Notes: generated from the letters alone by a model not told the origin. Positions 29,322-38,430 are shown, counted from the stretch's first letter. The stretch: DNA of 64,000 nt from Aldehydirespirator sp965221605 (GCA_965221605.1 CBDCSK010000013.1:488324-552323); one strand, 5' to 3'. Translations and numbers: made by a program.

Positions 29322-29506
29322 GAATGAACGCCCACTAAGTCCTACCCCCGCGGCTGTACCCGCTATGCCTCACGACGGTACCGAGGGGGTGTGACACGTG
29401 ATAGGTGACACAGTTGATAGCGCTGGGGATTTCGCGAGTCGCGTCGGGGAATTAGGGGGATGTTCCGCCTGCGATGTGGAAGGACTGTGGGCAGCCCGTC
29501 CGGCCT
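29322..29506. other. rplI-dnaB intergenic region with GTGACAC direct repeats
   Basis: 185 bp without a gene. It contains the heptamer GTGACAC twice, flanking a GTGATAG (about 29392-29412), a possible protein-binding site upstream of dnaB. No convincing -10/-35 pair was seen. Confidence 0.3.
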
Positions 29507-29959
29507 CTAGCCAGCCTGAGCCGTCACCTCTACCGTGACCGGCACCTCCACGTCGGCGTGCAGATGGAACAGCACCGTGTGCGAGCCGACTTCCCGGATC
29601 GGGGCCTCGAGCATCACCGCCTTGGGGTCGACTACCGCTCCGACCTGCGACTCGACCGCGGCGACGATTTCGGCCGGTCCGACTGATCCGTAGAGATGGC
29701 CCGTCTCCGCCGCCCGGGCCGCTACCGACAGCGCCGCCGGCGCCAGGCGCACGGCGACCTCCTCCGCGTCGGCGCGGTCGGCCGCCCTGCGCAGGGCGGC
29801 GCTGCGCCGCATGGCCTCGGCCTGCCGTTCCGCGCCGGGGGACGACTTGAGGGCCAGGCCCTTGGGAACGAGATAGTTGCGGGCGAAGCCTGCGGCTACC
29901 TCGCAGACATCCCCCTTGCGGCCAAGCCCCTCCACGTCCGCTCGCAGGACGACCTTCAC
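29507..29959 (-). CDS. rplI: 50S ribosomal protein L9
   Basis: 150 aa. The N-terminal RNA-binding domain MKVVLRADVEGLGRKGDVCE and GFARNYLVPKGLA are canonical; a central helix and the C-terminal domain (HLYGSVGPAEIV) follow. Starts at a GTG overlapping the rpsR stop (GTGA). Confidence 0.95.
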   Translation of the reverse strand: MKVVLRADVEGLGRKGDVCEVAAGFARNYLVPKGLALKSSPGAERQAEAMRRSAALRRAADRADAEEVAVRLAPAALSVAARAAETGHLYGSVGPAEIVAAVESQVGAVVDPKAVMLEAPIREVGSHTVLFHLHADVEVPVTVEVTAQAG

Positions 29960-30396
29960 GCCCGCTCCTCCTCGCTGACGAGAAGATCTCCGGACTCAGC
30001 GCCGTCTGTAGCCATGGCAGAGCCGTCTGCATCGGGCTCGCCGTCGTCGGTGGAGCCCCCCGGAGGCGGGCTGGAGGGACGGGGCACCGGGCCGGCGGCT
30101 CGGCCCCGGCTGTCCCGGTCCTTGTTCTGGCGCTGGGTCGTGACCCGGTTCGAGTAGGGCACCAGCGCCATCTCCCGAGCCAGCTTGATCGCGTCCGCGA
30201 CGAGCTTCTGCTGTTGAGCGCTGTTGCCCGTAACCCGCCGGGCCCTGATCTTGGCCCGCTCGGACATGAACTTCCTCAGCAGCTTCTCGTTCTTCCAGTC
30301 GACGTAGGTGATCTGTTCGGTGGTGAGGAAGCTCACCTTCTTCTTCGCTCGCCGGCTGTTGTCGCGGTTCTTGCCCCGCACCTTGGTCTTGGCCAC
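29956..30396 (-). CDS. rpsR: 30S ribosomal protein S18 with long C-terminal extension
   Basis: 146 aa; the usual S18 is 75-95 aa. The core is clear (ITYVDWKNEKLLRKFMSERA, RARRVTGNSAQQQKL, LAREMALVPY). About 55 further residues, first Pro/Gly/Ser-rich and then acidic, extend past ~residue 90. GTG start 30396 is preceded by GGAGG; the longer frame back to 30585 lies within ssb and is not used. Sits between ssb and rplI. Confidence 0.92.
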   Translation of the reverse strand: MAKTKVRGKNRDNSRRAKKKVSFLTTEQITYVDWKNEKLLRKFMSERAKIRARRVTGNSAQQQKLVADAIKLAREMALVPYSNRVTTQRQNKDRDSRGRAAGPVPRPSSPPPGGSTDDGEPDADGSAMATDGAESGDLLVSEEERA

Positions 30397-30416
30397 CTCG
30401 CAGCCTCCTCGTCCGC

Positions 30417-30899
30417 CTAGAACGGCTCGTCGTCGGCGGTGGACGAACCCTGCGGACCGCTGTCGCCCCGGCCCGGCGCCTGCCTGGGACCGTTGCCACC
30501 GCGATAGGAGCCGCCACGGCCGCCGTCGCCGCGATAGTCCCCCCCGCCGGAACGCTCGTTCTTCGTCACCGCGGCCGTGGCCCACTTCAGGCTGGGGGCC
30601 ACGTCATCAGCGAGAATCTCCACCTTCGAACGCCGGTCGCCCTGATCGTTCTCCCAGCTCCTCTGCTGGAGAGTCCCGTAGACGACCACGCGAGCGCCCT
30701 TCTTCAGCGACTCGGCGACGTTCTCGGCAAGCTGGCGGAAGCACGTGACGTCGAAGAACGACACCTCGTCCTCCTGGTCCTGGCGTCTGCGATTCCAAGC
30801 CAGGCCGAACTGGGCTATGGCCATTCCAGACTGCGCGAAGCGCAGTTCGGGGTCGCGGGTCACATTGCCCACGACAGTCACGGTGTTGTCGAATCCCAT
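30417..30899 (-). CDS. ssb: Single-stranded DNA-binding protein
   Basis: 160 aa. OB-fold N-terminal half (DNTVTVVGNVTRDPELRF, SFFDVTCFRQLAENVAESL, VVVYGTLQQRSW), a Gly/Arg-rich linker, and the acidic protein-interaction tip DDEPF. Located between rpsF and rpsR. Confidence 0.95.
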   Translation of the reverse strand: MGFDNTVTVVGNVTRDPELRFAQSGMAIAQFGLAWNRRRQDQEDEVSFFDVTCFRQLAENVAESLKKGARVVVYGTLQQRSWENDQGDRRSKVEILADDVAPSLKWATAAVTKNERSGGGDYRGDGGRGGSYRGGNGPRQAPGRGDSGPQGSSTADDEPF

Positions 30900-30915
30900 G
30901 GGGAACCTCCGGATC

Positions 30916-31260
30916 TCAACCGGCTGCAGCCGGCTCGGCCTCCGCGAACAAACCGCGGCGCTCGGCCTCGGCGTCGGGAAGGCGGACTAATTTGTGGCGG
31001 ACGATGTCGTCCGCGAGCCGCAGCCGCCGTTCGGTGTCGGAAAGACCGGCCGTTACCGTCACGATCTCCCACACCACATAGGTGCCCTCGGTCTTGTGAT
31101 TGATCTTGTAGGCGAACTTTCGCCTGCCCCAGTTGTCGGTGGACTTGATCGTCCCGCCGTCGGCGACCACTAGGTCGGCGACATTGGAGATCACCGCGTC
31201 CACATCAGCCGGTGCGACATCGGAGTCGATGATGATCATCAGCTCATAGGCCCGCAGCAC
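30916..31260 (-). CDS. rpsF: 30S ribosomal protein S6
   Basis: 114 aa. MLRAYELMIIIDSD, WGRRKFAYKINHKTEGTYVV and the alpha-beta S6 fold are clear. First gene of the rpsF-ssb-rpsR-rplI group. A GGAGGTGA at 31268-31275 (complement strand) precedes its ATG. Confidence 0.95.
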   Translation of the reverse strand: MLRAYELMIIIDSDVAPADVDAVISNVADLVVADGGTIKSTDNWGRRKFAYKINHKTEGTYVVWEIVTVTAGLSDTERRLRLADDIVRHKLVRLPDAEAERRGLFAEAEPAAAG

Positions 31261-31503
31261 GGGCGATCACCTCCCTACGGATCCGGCACTGCCGGAGCCC
31301 CTCGACGGGGCAGGGTTCGTTGCGAGGCCGAACCCGCTCGGAATCCGACTAGTGAGCCCGAACTGGATCAGCGAGTGGTGCGCAGGGTATCGGCGGTGCG
31401 GTCCATACCAACCGCGCGCCGCGCCGTCCCCAACGGTCCACAGAACCGTCCCCAGTCAGAACCCGTGAAGCCGCGGGCGGGTCTCCGGAATGTGAAGAGG
31501 CCA

Positions 31504-31530
31504 GCGGCCGTGCCGGCGGACCACGGCCGC
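31504..31530 (-). terminator. Hairpin downstream of panB
   Basis: A perfect 9-bp inverted repeat, GCGGCCGTG at 31504-31512 and CACGGCCGC at 31522-31530, with a 9-base loop, lies 4 bases past the panB stop. There is no T tract, but GC-rich hairpins without one are common at gene ends in high-GC genomes. Confidence 0.5.
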
Positions 31531-31534
31531 GGCG

Positions 31535-32380
31535 TCAGAGCTCAGGAATCCCCAGGGCCGACAGTTCGGTCTCCGACAGGTGATAGGACTCCTGCGAGGA
31601 CGGGAACGCACCGGACCGCACGTCGCCGGCGAAGCGGCGGAGTGCCTCGGTCGCCAGGGTGTCGAGGTCGGCGTAGCGGCGCACGAACTTCGGGACGAGT
31701 CGGGTCTCCAATCCCAGCAAGTCATGGAAGACGAGAACCTGGCCGTCGCAGTGGGGACCGGCACCGATGCCGATCGTCGGTATGTCGACAGCATCGGTGA
31801 CCATCTCCGCGACCTGGGCCGGCACTCCCTCCAGCACCAGCGAATAGCACCCGGCGTGGGCCAGGGACTTGGCCGCCTGCACCAGCCGCCGGGCCGCCTC
31901 GGCCTGCCGCCCCTGGACCTTGAAGCCCCCCATGGCGTGCACCGACTGGGGTGTGAGGCCGATGTGGCCCATCACCGGTATCTCGGCGTCGCGGATGCGC
32001 TCGATCATCGGCAGGCGCTTGCGGCCCCCTTCCAGCTTCACGGACTCCGCTCCCGCCCGGATGAGCATGGCCGCGTTCCGCACGGTGTCATCGGCCGAGA
32101 CGTGGTAGCTCATCCAGGGCAGGTCGGCCACGATGTGGGCCGAGGGCTTGGCCCGGGCCACTGCCGCGGTGTGGTGAGCCATATCATCGACGGTCACCTG
32201 CAGGGTGTCGTCGTAGCCCAGCACGACCATGGCGACGGAATCGCCCACCAGGATGAGGTCGGCGCCGGCCTGACTCGCCACCCGGGCGCCCGGGGCGTCG
32301 TAGGCGGTCACCATCACCAGAGGGTCGGCGCCGTCACGCACCTTGCAGGTTCGTATGGCGGGCGCGGTGAGCTTGCCCAT
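31535..32380 (-). CDS. panB: 3-methyl-2-oxobutanoate hydroxymethyltransferase PanB
   Basis: 281 aa. First step of pantothenate synthesis, converting 2-oxoisovalerate and methylene-THF to ketopantoate. Motifs: MVTAYDAPGARVASQAGAD, LVGDSVAMVVLGYDDT (metal-binding Asp), PVMGHIGLTPQSVHAMGGF, and IPTIGIGAGPHCDGQVLVFH. ATG 32380 is preceded by GAGAGGAG; an in-frame ATG at 32443 would add 21 unconserved residues. No panC or panD nearby. Confidence 0.95.
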   Translation of the reverse strand: MGKLTAPAIRTCKVRDGADPLVMVTAYDAPGARVASQAGADLILVGDSVAMVVLGYDDTLQVTVDDMAHHTAAVARAKPSAHIVADLPWMSYHVSADDTVRNAAMLIRAGAESVKLEGGRKRLPMIERIRDAEIPVMGHIGLTPQSVHAMGGFKVQGRQAEAARRLVQAAKSLAHAGCYSLVLEGVPAQVAEMVTDAVDIPTIGIGAGPHCDGQVLVFHDLLGLETRLVPKFVRRYADLDTLATEALRRFAGDVRSGAFPSSQESYHLSETELSALGIPEL

Positions 32381-32494
32381 GGGATGCTCCTCTCCGTCCA
32401 GCGCGCGGTGGCTGCCGGCGGGTGCCCGGAACCATACCCGCACCCTCTCGCGTCGTCAATCGACAACGGGCTCGCTAGGCCCGATGACCGCTCA

Positions 32495-32595
32495 GAGGCC
32501 GAGCGAATAGGCGGAGCAATGCGGTTCATACGGCGCGAGGCCGTGGCCCGAGCGGCCCTCAGGTCGCAGCGAACAAGAGCGGGAAACACCCCCTC
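32495..32595 (+). repeat. Dispersed ~100-bp repeat, copy A
   Basis: Copy A of a family with further copies at 38207-38301 (minus), 41077-41176 (plus) and a fragment at 45766-45800 (minus). Shared blocks include AGGCCGAGCG, CGAGGCCGTGGCCCGAGCGG and CGCAGCGAACAAGAGCGGG. It fills much of the gap between panB and the DUF5318 gene. Confidence 0.85.
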
Positions 32596-32631
32596 GCGAC
32601 ACGAGAGAGTGTCACCTATTCGCGCTCGCTC

Positions 32632-33069
32632 TCAGGCCGAGCGCCTGCCCCCGAGAGTGAAGCGGCGCACAAGATGGTTCCATCCGCAGATGGTGCAGAC
32701 CTCGACCACATACCCCGTCGAGGTGCTGGCCCGCTGCTGCAGCCGTTGCATCTCTGCCCGGGTCGTGATGCAGCGACCGTGCTTGGGCAACCGTGATCCG
32801 AACACGTAGGTCACCTCGACCAGGCCCTCTGAGACCAGGCCCTCGGTGTCGCACACCGGGCATGAGCGGCCGGTCGGCTGCCCGCAGAACTCGGCGTTGC
32901 GCTGGAGCTCGCGTTGGGCGTCGCAGACCTCGTGACGGCCGATCTTGCCCGACCGCCAATCCCTCAGTGTGGCCGCGCGGGCGAGCCGGTAGTCGACGGC
33001 CGCGGCCGCCGGTTGGCCCGGTGCGGCGGCCCGGCCGGCGGTCGCCAACTTCGAGGGACTCGGCTTCAC
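32632..33069 (-). CDS. DUF5318 family protein
   Basis: 145 aa actinobacterial protein of unknown role. Conserved parts are VDYRLARAATLRDWRSG, SCPVCDTEGL, VTYVFGSRLPKHGRCIT and VVEVCTICGWNHLVRRF. The two CxxC pairs suggest a zinc ribbon. The GTG start overlaps the pcnB stop (GTGA); the last residues run into sequence with a short repeat-like GGCCGAGCGCC. In mycobacteria the homologue lies in the same origin-proximal area. Confidence 0.8.
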   Translation of the reverse strand: MKPSPSKLATAGRAAAPGQPAAAAVDYRLARAATLRDWRSGKIGRHEVCDAQRELQRNAEFCGQPTGRSCPVCDTEGLVSEGLVEVTYVFGSRLPKHGRCITTRAEMQRLQQRASTSTGYVVEVCTICGWNHLVRRFTLGGRRSA

Positions 33070-34340
33070 GCTCCGGAACAGTAGTCCGATGCCTGCCAGC
33101 GTCGCAGAGCTTCCGTCGCTTCGGCCTCGTCGATCGGACCGTGCTGGAAGGTCAGCTCCCGCAGGAAGTCGAGCGCGCGACCCACTGCCGGGCCGGGCGG
33201 GACGTCCAGCGCGGCCATCACCTCGTCGCCGTCGAGAGGAAGCACAGGACGGTCGACGTTCTCGGTGCGCCGGAGTCCGGTAAGCGTCGCCGCGAAGCTC
33301 TCCAGCCCGGCGTGAGACTCATTCAGGGCGGTGGCCACGGCTCTGCTGAAAGCAAGGGCCTCATCCACCGGCACCGGACACCGGTACGCGAGTCTGCGCA
33401 CGTCCTGCGGGCTGCAACCCGTCCCGGACAGCTCCTTGCGAGCCTCGACCAGGCCGGCCGCGGCCGAGACCAGCGCGGTTGAACCGCGCAGGCCGCGCAA
33501 GCAGGCCGCCGCGGCTGAAGCCTCGCCGCGAACGAACAGCGAGGCCCAGCGAGAAACCGGCTCCGCCGCGACCGCGGCCGCAACCCGGCCCACCTCAGCG
33601 GGGTCGCGGTGGGCGATGTCGGCGAGGACCCGCTCGATGAGACCGGTGCGGAACAGGAACTCGAAACCGTCCGACGGGTCATCGAGCAGCAGCAGCTTCT
33701 CGAACTCGTAGCGGACCCTCTCGACCGCCACGATATGCAACCTCTCTCCCATGTCCCCGACCGCTTCGACCACCGCCTCGTCGGGCACGAGCCCGTGGCT
33801 GGCGATGAAGCGGGCCGCCCGCAGCATGCGCAGCGGATCGTCTCCAAAGGAGACCGCAGGATCGAGCGGAGTGCGCAGGAGGCGGGCCGCCAGGTCCTGG
33901 CGGCCACCGTGAGGATCGAGGAGTCTCCCGTTGGCGGCGTCGACGGCCATCGCGTTGACCGTGAAGTCGCGACGGGCCAGGTCCTGCTCGACGTCGTCAC
34001 CGAAGGTCACGACCGGCTTGCGCGAGTGCGGGTCGTAGCGCTCGGCCCGATGGGTGGTGATCTCGAAGGCCTGCCCACCCACGACGCAGCCGATCGTGCC
34101 GAACCGCTCCCCCTGGGTCCACACCGACGTCGCCACCCCGTCCACGATCCGGCGCACGTCCGGGGGACGAGCGTCGGTGGTGCAATCAAGATCCGCTCCA
34201 TCGAGGAACCGCCCGACCACAGCCTCACGCACCACACCGCCCACGAGGTACAACCGGTGACCGGCCGCGGCGAACAGCCGCGCCAGGTCCGAGGAGGCCG
34301 TCAGGGCAGCCGACAGTGCGTCGGAGGCGGCCGCGCTCAT
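33066..34340 (-). CDS. pcnB: CCA tRNA nucleotidyltransferase
   Basis: 424 aa class II nucleotidyltransferase, named as in the mycobacterial pcnA position. The head domain has LYLVGGVVREAVVGR, DGADLDCTTDARP (catalytic Asp pair), RRDFTVNAMAVD and DPLRMLRAARF; the helical C-terminal half is HD-like but degenerate. It adds or repairs the tRNA 3' CCA. The ATG overlaps the deacetylase stop. Confidence 0.92.
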   Translation of the reverse strand: MSAAASDALSAALTASSDLARLFAAAGHRLYLVGGVVREAVVGRFLDGADLDCTTDARPPDVRRIVDGVATSVWTQGERFGTIGCVVGGQAFEITTHRAERYDPHSRKPVVTFGDDVEQDLARRDFTVNAMAVDAANGRLLDPHGGRQDLAARLLRTPLDPAVSFGDDPLRMLRAARFIASHGLVPDEAVVEAVGDMGERLHIVAVERVRYEFEKLLLLDDPSDGFEFLFRTGLIERVLADIAHRDPAEVGRVAAAVAAEPVSRWASLFVRGEASAAAACLRGLRGSTALVSAAAGLVEARKELSGTGCSPQDVRRLAYRCPVPVDEALAFSRAVATALNESHAGLESFAATLTGLRRTENVDRPVLPLDGDEVMAALDVPPGPAVGRALDFLRELTFQHGPIDEAEATEALRRWQASDYCSGA

Positions 34341-35362
34341 TGGTCCCCATCGAGGGCCGCGAGACGGGCTGCAGCCTCGACGACCTCCATCCCGGGCCCG
34401 GCCCCGCTGGCAGGCTCGGGATGCAGGTCGAGCCCCAGCAAGGCCCCGGTCACCGCGTAGGACGAGGCGCGGGTGGCATCCAGGTCGTAGCCCCCCTCGA
34501 GGACCGCCACCGTCCGGGGCGCCAGTGGCATCAGCCGGCGAACGAAGTCTCCGAAGTCGGACGCCGAGTAGCCGAGACCGGTGAGGGGGTCGGCTCGATG
34601 CCCGTCGTAGCCGGCGGAGATCAGCATCCAGTCGGGGGCGAACCGCTCCACCGCGGGCACGATCACCTCGTCGAGGGCGGCCCGCGCCGTGTTGCCGGTG
34701 GCGCCGGGGGGCAAGGGCACGTTGACCGTGAGGCCCTCACCCGCCCCGACGCCCCGCTCGCCGAGCGCGCCGGTGCCCGGATACAGCGGGTACTGGTGGA
34801 TGGAGGCGTACAGCACATCGTCACGGTCCAGGAACACATCCTGGGTCCCGTTCCCGTGATGGGCGTCAACGTCCACGATGGCCACCCGCCGGCCGGCGGC
34901 CGCGAGCAGCGCGGCTGCCACTGCCACCGAGTTGAACAGGCAGAAGCCCATCGATACCGACGGTGTGGCGTGGTGCCCGGGAGGTCGCACGACGCAATAG
35001 GCCGCCGACTCGCCACTGGCGGAGTCGCTCGACTCGGTGCCGGCGGAGAGCTGCTCCACAGCCGAGAGCACTGCTCCCGCCGCGAGCCGGGCCGCGTCGA
35101 AGCTGGCCGGCCCCATGGCCGTATCGGCGTCCAGATGACCTCCACCACCCTCCGCGACCGCCGACACCCGATCGATCATGGCCGCAGAGTGCACCAGCTC
35201 GAGCTCGTCCCGTTCGGCTCGCCTGGGTGAACGACCTCCGGCCAGCAGTTCGGCATCGACATCGACGACCCCGGCCAGCGCGGCCCGCAGCCGGTCGGGC
35301 CGCTCCGGATGCCGGTACCCGGTGTCATGGTCGAGGAAGCGTTCGTCGGTGATCACGAGCAT
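34337..35362 (-). CDS. Histone deacetylase-family (AcuC/HDAC-like) deacetylase
   Basis: 341 aa zinc-dependent amidohydrolase of the arginase/HDAC fold. Seen: HPERPDRLRA, the catalytic His pair in VRPPGHHA, metal ligands in DVDAHHGNGTQD and SAGYDGHRADPL, and a C-terminal ALEGGYD-like AVLEGGYDLD. The substrate is probably an acetylated protein, polyamine or small molecule. ATG 35362; the upstream open frame is not coding. Divergent from the GNAT gene across 114 bp: a deacetylase and an acetyltransferase side by side. Confidence 0.9.
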   Translation of the reverse strand: MLVITDERFLDHDTGYRHPERPDRLRAALAGVVDVDAELLAGGRSPRRAERDELELVHSAAMIDRVSAVAEGGGGHLDADTAMGPASFDAARLAAGAVLSAVEQLSAGTESSDSASGESAAYCVVRPPGHHATPSVSMGFCLFNSVAVAAALLAAAGRRVAIVDVDAHHGNGTQDVFLDRDDVLYASIHQYPLYPGTGALGERGVGAGEGLTVNVPLPPGATGNTARAALDEVIVPAVERFAPDWMLISAGYDGHRADPLTGLGYSASDFGDFVRRLMPLAPRTVAVLEGGYDLDATRASSYAVTGALLGLDLHPEPASGAGPGMEVVEAAARLAALDGDQ

Positions 35363-35476
35363 GGCCGGATCGTACCGCCCGCCTCTGACCCGATTCGGGG
35401 CCCGGCCCGGCGACGTATCGTTGTGGGACATGCCAGGACGACCTGTCGGCGGCACTCGGAGCAGGCATTCGGGCCC

Positions 35477-36184
35477 ATGGCCCTGACCCCGCTGAGCATC
35501 GGCTCGGCGCGATTTCGTGTGGGTGCCTGGCAGGGAGCTGCCGATGTCGCCTACCTGGCGGTCGCATCGGCGACTGCCACTCTGGCGCCGTGGGTGCTGG
35601 CCGCGCTGCGGGACCGGCTCCGCGATCAGGGATACCGCGCCGTGTTCACCGCGGCTGTGGGTCCCCGCGAGCGCGACGCTCTGATCGGTGACGGGTTCAA
35701 TGTCCGCTCCGAACTCGTGACCCTCAGCCGCGATCTCGAGGCCGAAGTTCCCAGGCCCGTGAACGCGAGGGGTCGCACCCGCCGCGGCCGGTGGCGCGAT
35801 CTGGACGGTGTGCTGCAGGTCGACGCGGCCGCCTTCGATCCGTTCTGGCGCCTGGACGCCGACGGAATCCATGAAGCCCGCACAGCCACGCCGTCCAGCC
35901 GCTGGCGAGTCAACCGCGGCACCGAGGTCCAGGCCTACAGCATCACGGGGCGGGCGAGATCCCAGGGCTACGTGCAGCGACTGGCGGTGGCGGCCCGCAG
36001 CCAGGGCCACGGGCTGGGCACCCTGCTCGTGCTGGACGCTCTGGTGTGGCTGAGGCGTGGAGGGGCCCGCACCGCCCTCGTGAACACGCAGCCCGACAAC
36101 GAGCGGGCCCTCGACCTCTACCAGCGCTGCGGGTTCTGCATGGCACCCGACCGGCTCGCAGTCCTGTACCGCGACCTCCGATGA
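35477..36184 (+). CDS. GNAT family N-acetyltransferase
   Basis: 235 aa. The C-terminal half carries the acetyl-CoA-binding GNAT motif A (VQRLAVAARSQGHGLGTLLV) and motif B (NTQPDNERALDLYQRCGF). The N-terminal half is a weaker GNAT-like repeat. ATG at 35477 begins MALTPLSIGS; the frame is open further upstream without a better start. The DUF6049 gene starts inside its stop (ATGA), so the two are coupled. Confidence 0.8.
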   Translation: MALTPLSIGSARFRVGAWQGAADVAYLAVASATATLAPWVLAALRDRLRDQGYRAVFTAAVGPRERDALIGDGFNVRSELVTLSRDLEAEVPRPVNARGRTRRGRWRDLDGVLQVDAAAFDPFWRLDADGIHEARTATPSSRWRVNRGTEVQAYSITGRARSQGYVQRLAVAARSQGHGLGTLLVLDALVWLRRGGARTALVNTQPDNERALDLYQRCGFCMAPDRLAVLYRDLR

Positions 36185-38184
36185 GACGAACCTCCCGCCG
36201 GCGGTTCGCTCTCGCGGTCGTCGCCGTGTTGCTCGCCGCACCGTTCTGGACCGACGGCACGGCGCGTGCCCAGACCATCGACGATGACATGTCACCGCGG
36301 GCATTCGTGGACTTCCTTGGTGTGGATCTCATCGGCCAGACCCCGGCAACGGGTTCATCGCCTGCGGCCGTCCACGTTCGCATCGCCGACGAGTTGCGGA
36401 CCGCAGATCTGAGAGCCCGCCTGTACGCGCCGGTCACGACCAGAAGCGAGATGCTGGCCATGTCCTCGACGCCGCTGATCGCTGAATGGATCGTCGAGGA
36501 CGCCCGCACCGTCTCCACCGACGATCTGGGCATCGTCGTGTCGGTCCCCGTCCGACCACCCGGCGAGGATCTGGCAAGCCTGCTCTCCGACGAGGCACGA
36601 CCCCTCCCACTGCGACTCGAGATGATCGATGCCACCGGTTCTGTCCTGGGAGGGCTGACCACTTTCCTGACTCGGAGCGCGGATGCCGCGGTCAGCGAGC
36701 CCGAGCATGCGTTGACGGTTGCGGTGGTTCTCGATCTGCGCTTGCCGCCATCCCATCTCGCCGATGGTGGCGCGGCGGTGGACCCGACCCTGCTCGACCG
36801 GGTGCTCCGCATCGCCGAAGCCCTCATTGAACGGAGAGACGTGCCCCTCTCCGTCGTGATCAGCCCCGAAACGCTCGATGCCCTCACACTCATCGGGGAC
36901 GACACCAGCGTGGAGGTGCTGCGCACGGCACTGCGGGGCAGGCACCTGCTGACCACCACGTGGACGAACCTCGACATCGCGGACTGGTCGTTGGCAGTCC
37001 GCCTCGACGTGGTGCTTGACGGGCTACGAAGAGGCATCGAGGCGCTGCGGTGGGCCGGCCTGGAAGCCAGCACCGTGATGCACTTGGAACACCCGCTGAC
37101 GGCACGGGGGGTCGGAGCCGTTACCGAGCCGGCGACCGGAGTGAGGGCGTTCATGACCGACTCCGTCTCCGAGGACAGCGGTCCCCTCCCGCCAGTGACG
37201 TCGGTGACCGGCGCCGGCGGCGGGACCCACCCGTTGGTCCGATCGGACTCGCTGCTCACTGCGATGCTGCAGTTTCCTGATCAGGAGCTCGGCCTCCAGT
37301 CGGCACGCGCCGAACTTCTTCGCATGGCAGCCGCCGGCAGTCCCAGGGCAGTCGTCGTGTCGGTGTCGGCCCATACCGAGCGGTCACTCGACTGGCTGGA
37401 GTTCCCCACCAGCCGCGGGGCGGCCGTCTCCCCCGTCACCAGTATCGAGCCGACGACGCTGGCTCTGCTGCTCGATCTGGTCGCCGGCGACCCCGCCCTG
37501 CGGCCGGCCACACTGAACGATGTGCTGGCGCAGGAGCCGCCGGTGGGCGCGGTCACCTTCGCGCTCGGCGATCGACTCTCCGACCCGCGGGACTTCGGTC
37601 TGTATCTCGCCCGGCGCATCCAGGTGGAGCAGCGATTGGAGGCCTACGAGTCTTTCGTCGGAGACGATCCCTTCCTGGTCGCCCCCTTACGGACCCTGCT
37701 CGCGGTCAGCGCCAACGATCACCTGACGACCGGCGAGCGAGCCGAGTTCCTCGACGCCGTCGACCGGCAGGTGGCCCAGGGAACGACGGGGGTGGAGTAC
37801 CTGGGACGGGGCCCGATCACCGTCACCGAGCGCCAGACCGAGTTGCCGGTGACGCTGGTCAACAACCGGCCCGTGCCGGTGATCGTGGTCGTGGAGCTGG
37901 CCTCCGACACGATCGACCTGCGACCCGGGCCGCGCCCCGTCTTCGTCCTGGAGCCGGGTCGGAACGACGTGTCGGTGCCCGTCGAGGCGGCCGCGTCGGG
38001 CCGCACTCCGGTCCGGGTGACGGTCACGACCCCGGATGAGGCCGGCGCGATCACCCTGGCTACCGGGACCTTCAGTGCACGATTCACCGACGCGGAGGGC
38101 CTCGGCCTCCTGATCCTTGTCCTGGCCGCCGGCGCTCTGTCGGCATGGTGGCTGCGAACACTGCGCCGGCGTCCCCCCGGATAG
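36181..38184 (+). CDS. DUF6049 family secreted/membrane-anchored protein
   Basis: 667 aa. Signal peptide (FALAVVAVLLAAPFWTDGTARA), a large extracytoplasmic region, and one C-terminal membrane segment (GLLILVLAAGALSAWWL) with an Arg-rich tail inside. This architecture and its place between pcnB and the sigM/trx cluster match the mycobacterial Rv3909-like family. Function unknown, presumably at the cell envelope. In mycobacteria the next gene is the lipid II flippase murJ/mviN; here it is absent. Confidence 0.75.
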   Translation: MRRTSRRRFALAVVAVLLAAPFWTDGTARAQTIDDDMSPRAFVDFLGVDLIGQTPATGSSPAAVHVRIADELRTADLRARLYAPVTTRSEMLAMSSTPLIAEWIVEDARTVSTDDLGIVVSVPVRPPGEDLASLLSDEARPLPLRLEMIDATGSVLGGLTTFLTRSADAAVSEPEHALTVAVVLDLRLPPSHLADGGAAVDPTLLDRVLRIAEALIERRDVPLSVVISPETLDALTLIGDDTSVEVLRTALRGRHLLTTTWTNLDIADWSLAVRLDVVLDGLRRGIEALRWAGLEASTVMHLEHPLTARGVGAVTEPATGVRAFMTDSVSEDSGPLPPVTSVTGAGGGTHPLVRSDSLLTAMLQFPDQELGLQSARAELLRMAAAGSPRAVVVSVSAHTERSLDWLEFPTSRGAAVSPVTSIEPTTLALLLDLVAGDPALRPATLNDVLAQEPPVGAVTFALGDRLSDPRDFGLYLARRIQVEQRLEAYESFVGDDPFLVAPLRTLLAVSANDHLTTGERAEFLDAVDRQVAQGTTGVEYLGRGPITVTERQTELPVTLVNNRPVPVIVVVELASDTIDLRPGPRPVFVLEPGRNDVSVPVEAAASGRTPVRVTVTTPDEAGAITLATGTFSARFTDAEGLGLLILVLAAGALSAWWLRTLRRRPPG

Positions 38185-38206
38185 CGACCGCCTTGCATCG
38201 CAGCGG

Positions 38207-38301
38207 TGTCATGCCCGCTCTTGTTCGCTGCGACCTGAGGGCCGCTCGGGCCACGGCCTCGCCCGTATGGATCTGGTTCGCCCGCCTACCCGCTCGGCCT
38301 C
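38207..38301 (-). repeat. Dispersed ~100-bp repeat, copy B
   Basis: Reverse-oriented copy of the repeat at 32495-32595. It shares the CGAGGCCGTGGCCCGAGCGG and CGCAGCGAACAAGAGCGGG blocks and lies between the DUF6049 and degV genes, where murJ would be expected by synteny. Confidence 0.85.
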
Positions 38302-38430
38302 TTGCCGCCGTGGTCGCGCTTGCGGACACCGGCGGTGCTACGGTCGCAGCACCCGGCTCCATCGGCGGCGACGAGACCCCGAGCGAGGCGGGTACCACCC
38401 CTTCAACCGGCGATCAGACGAGGAAATGAC

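Noticed and set aside
34337..36304. 655-aa frame for the deacetylase
   Set aside because: Only residues from the ATG at 35362 match the HDAC family; the upstream part is antisense to the GNAT gene.
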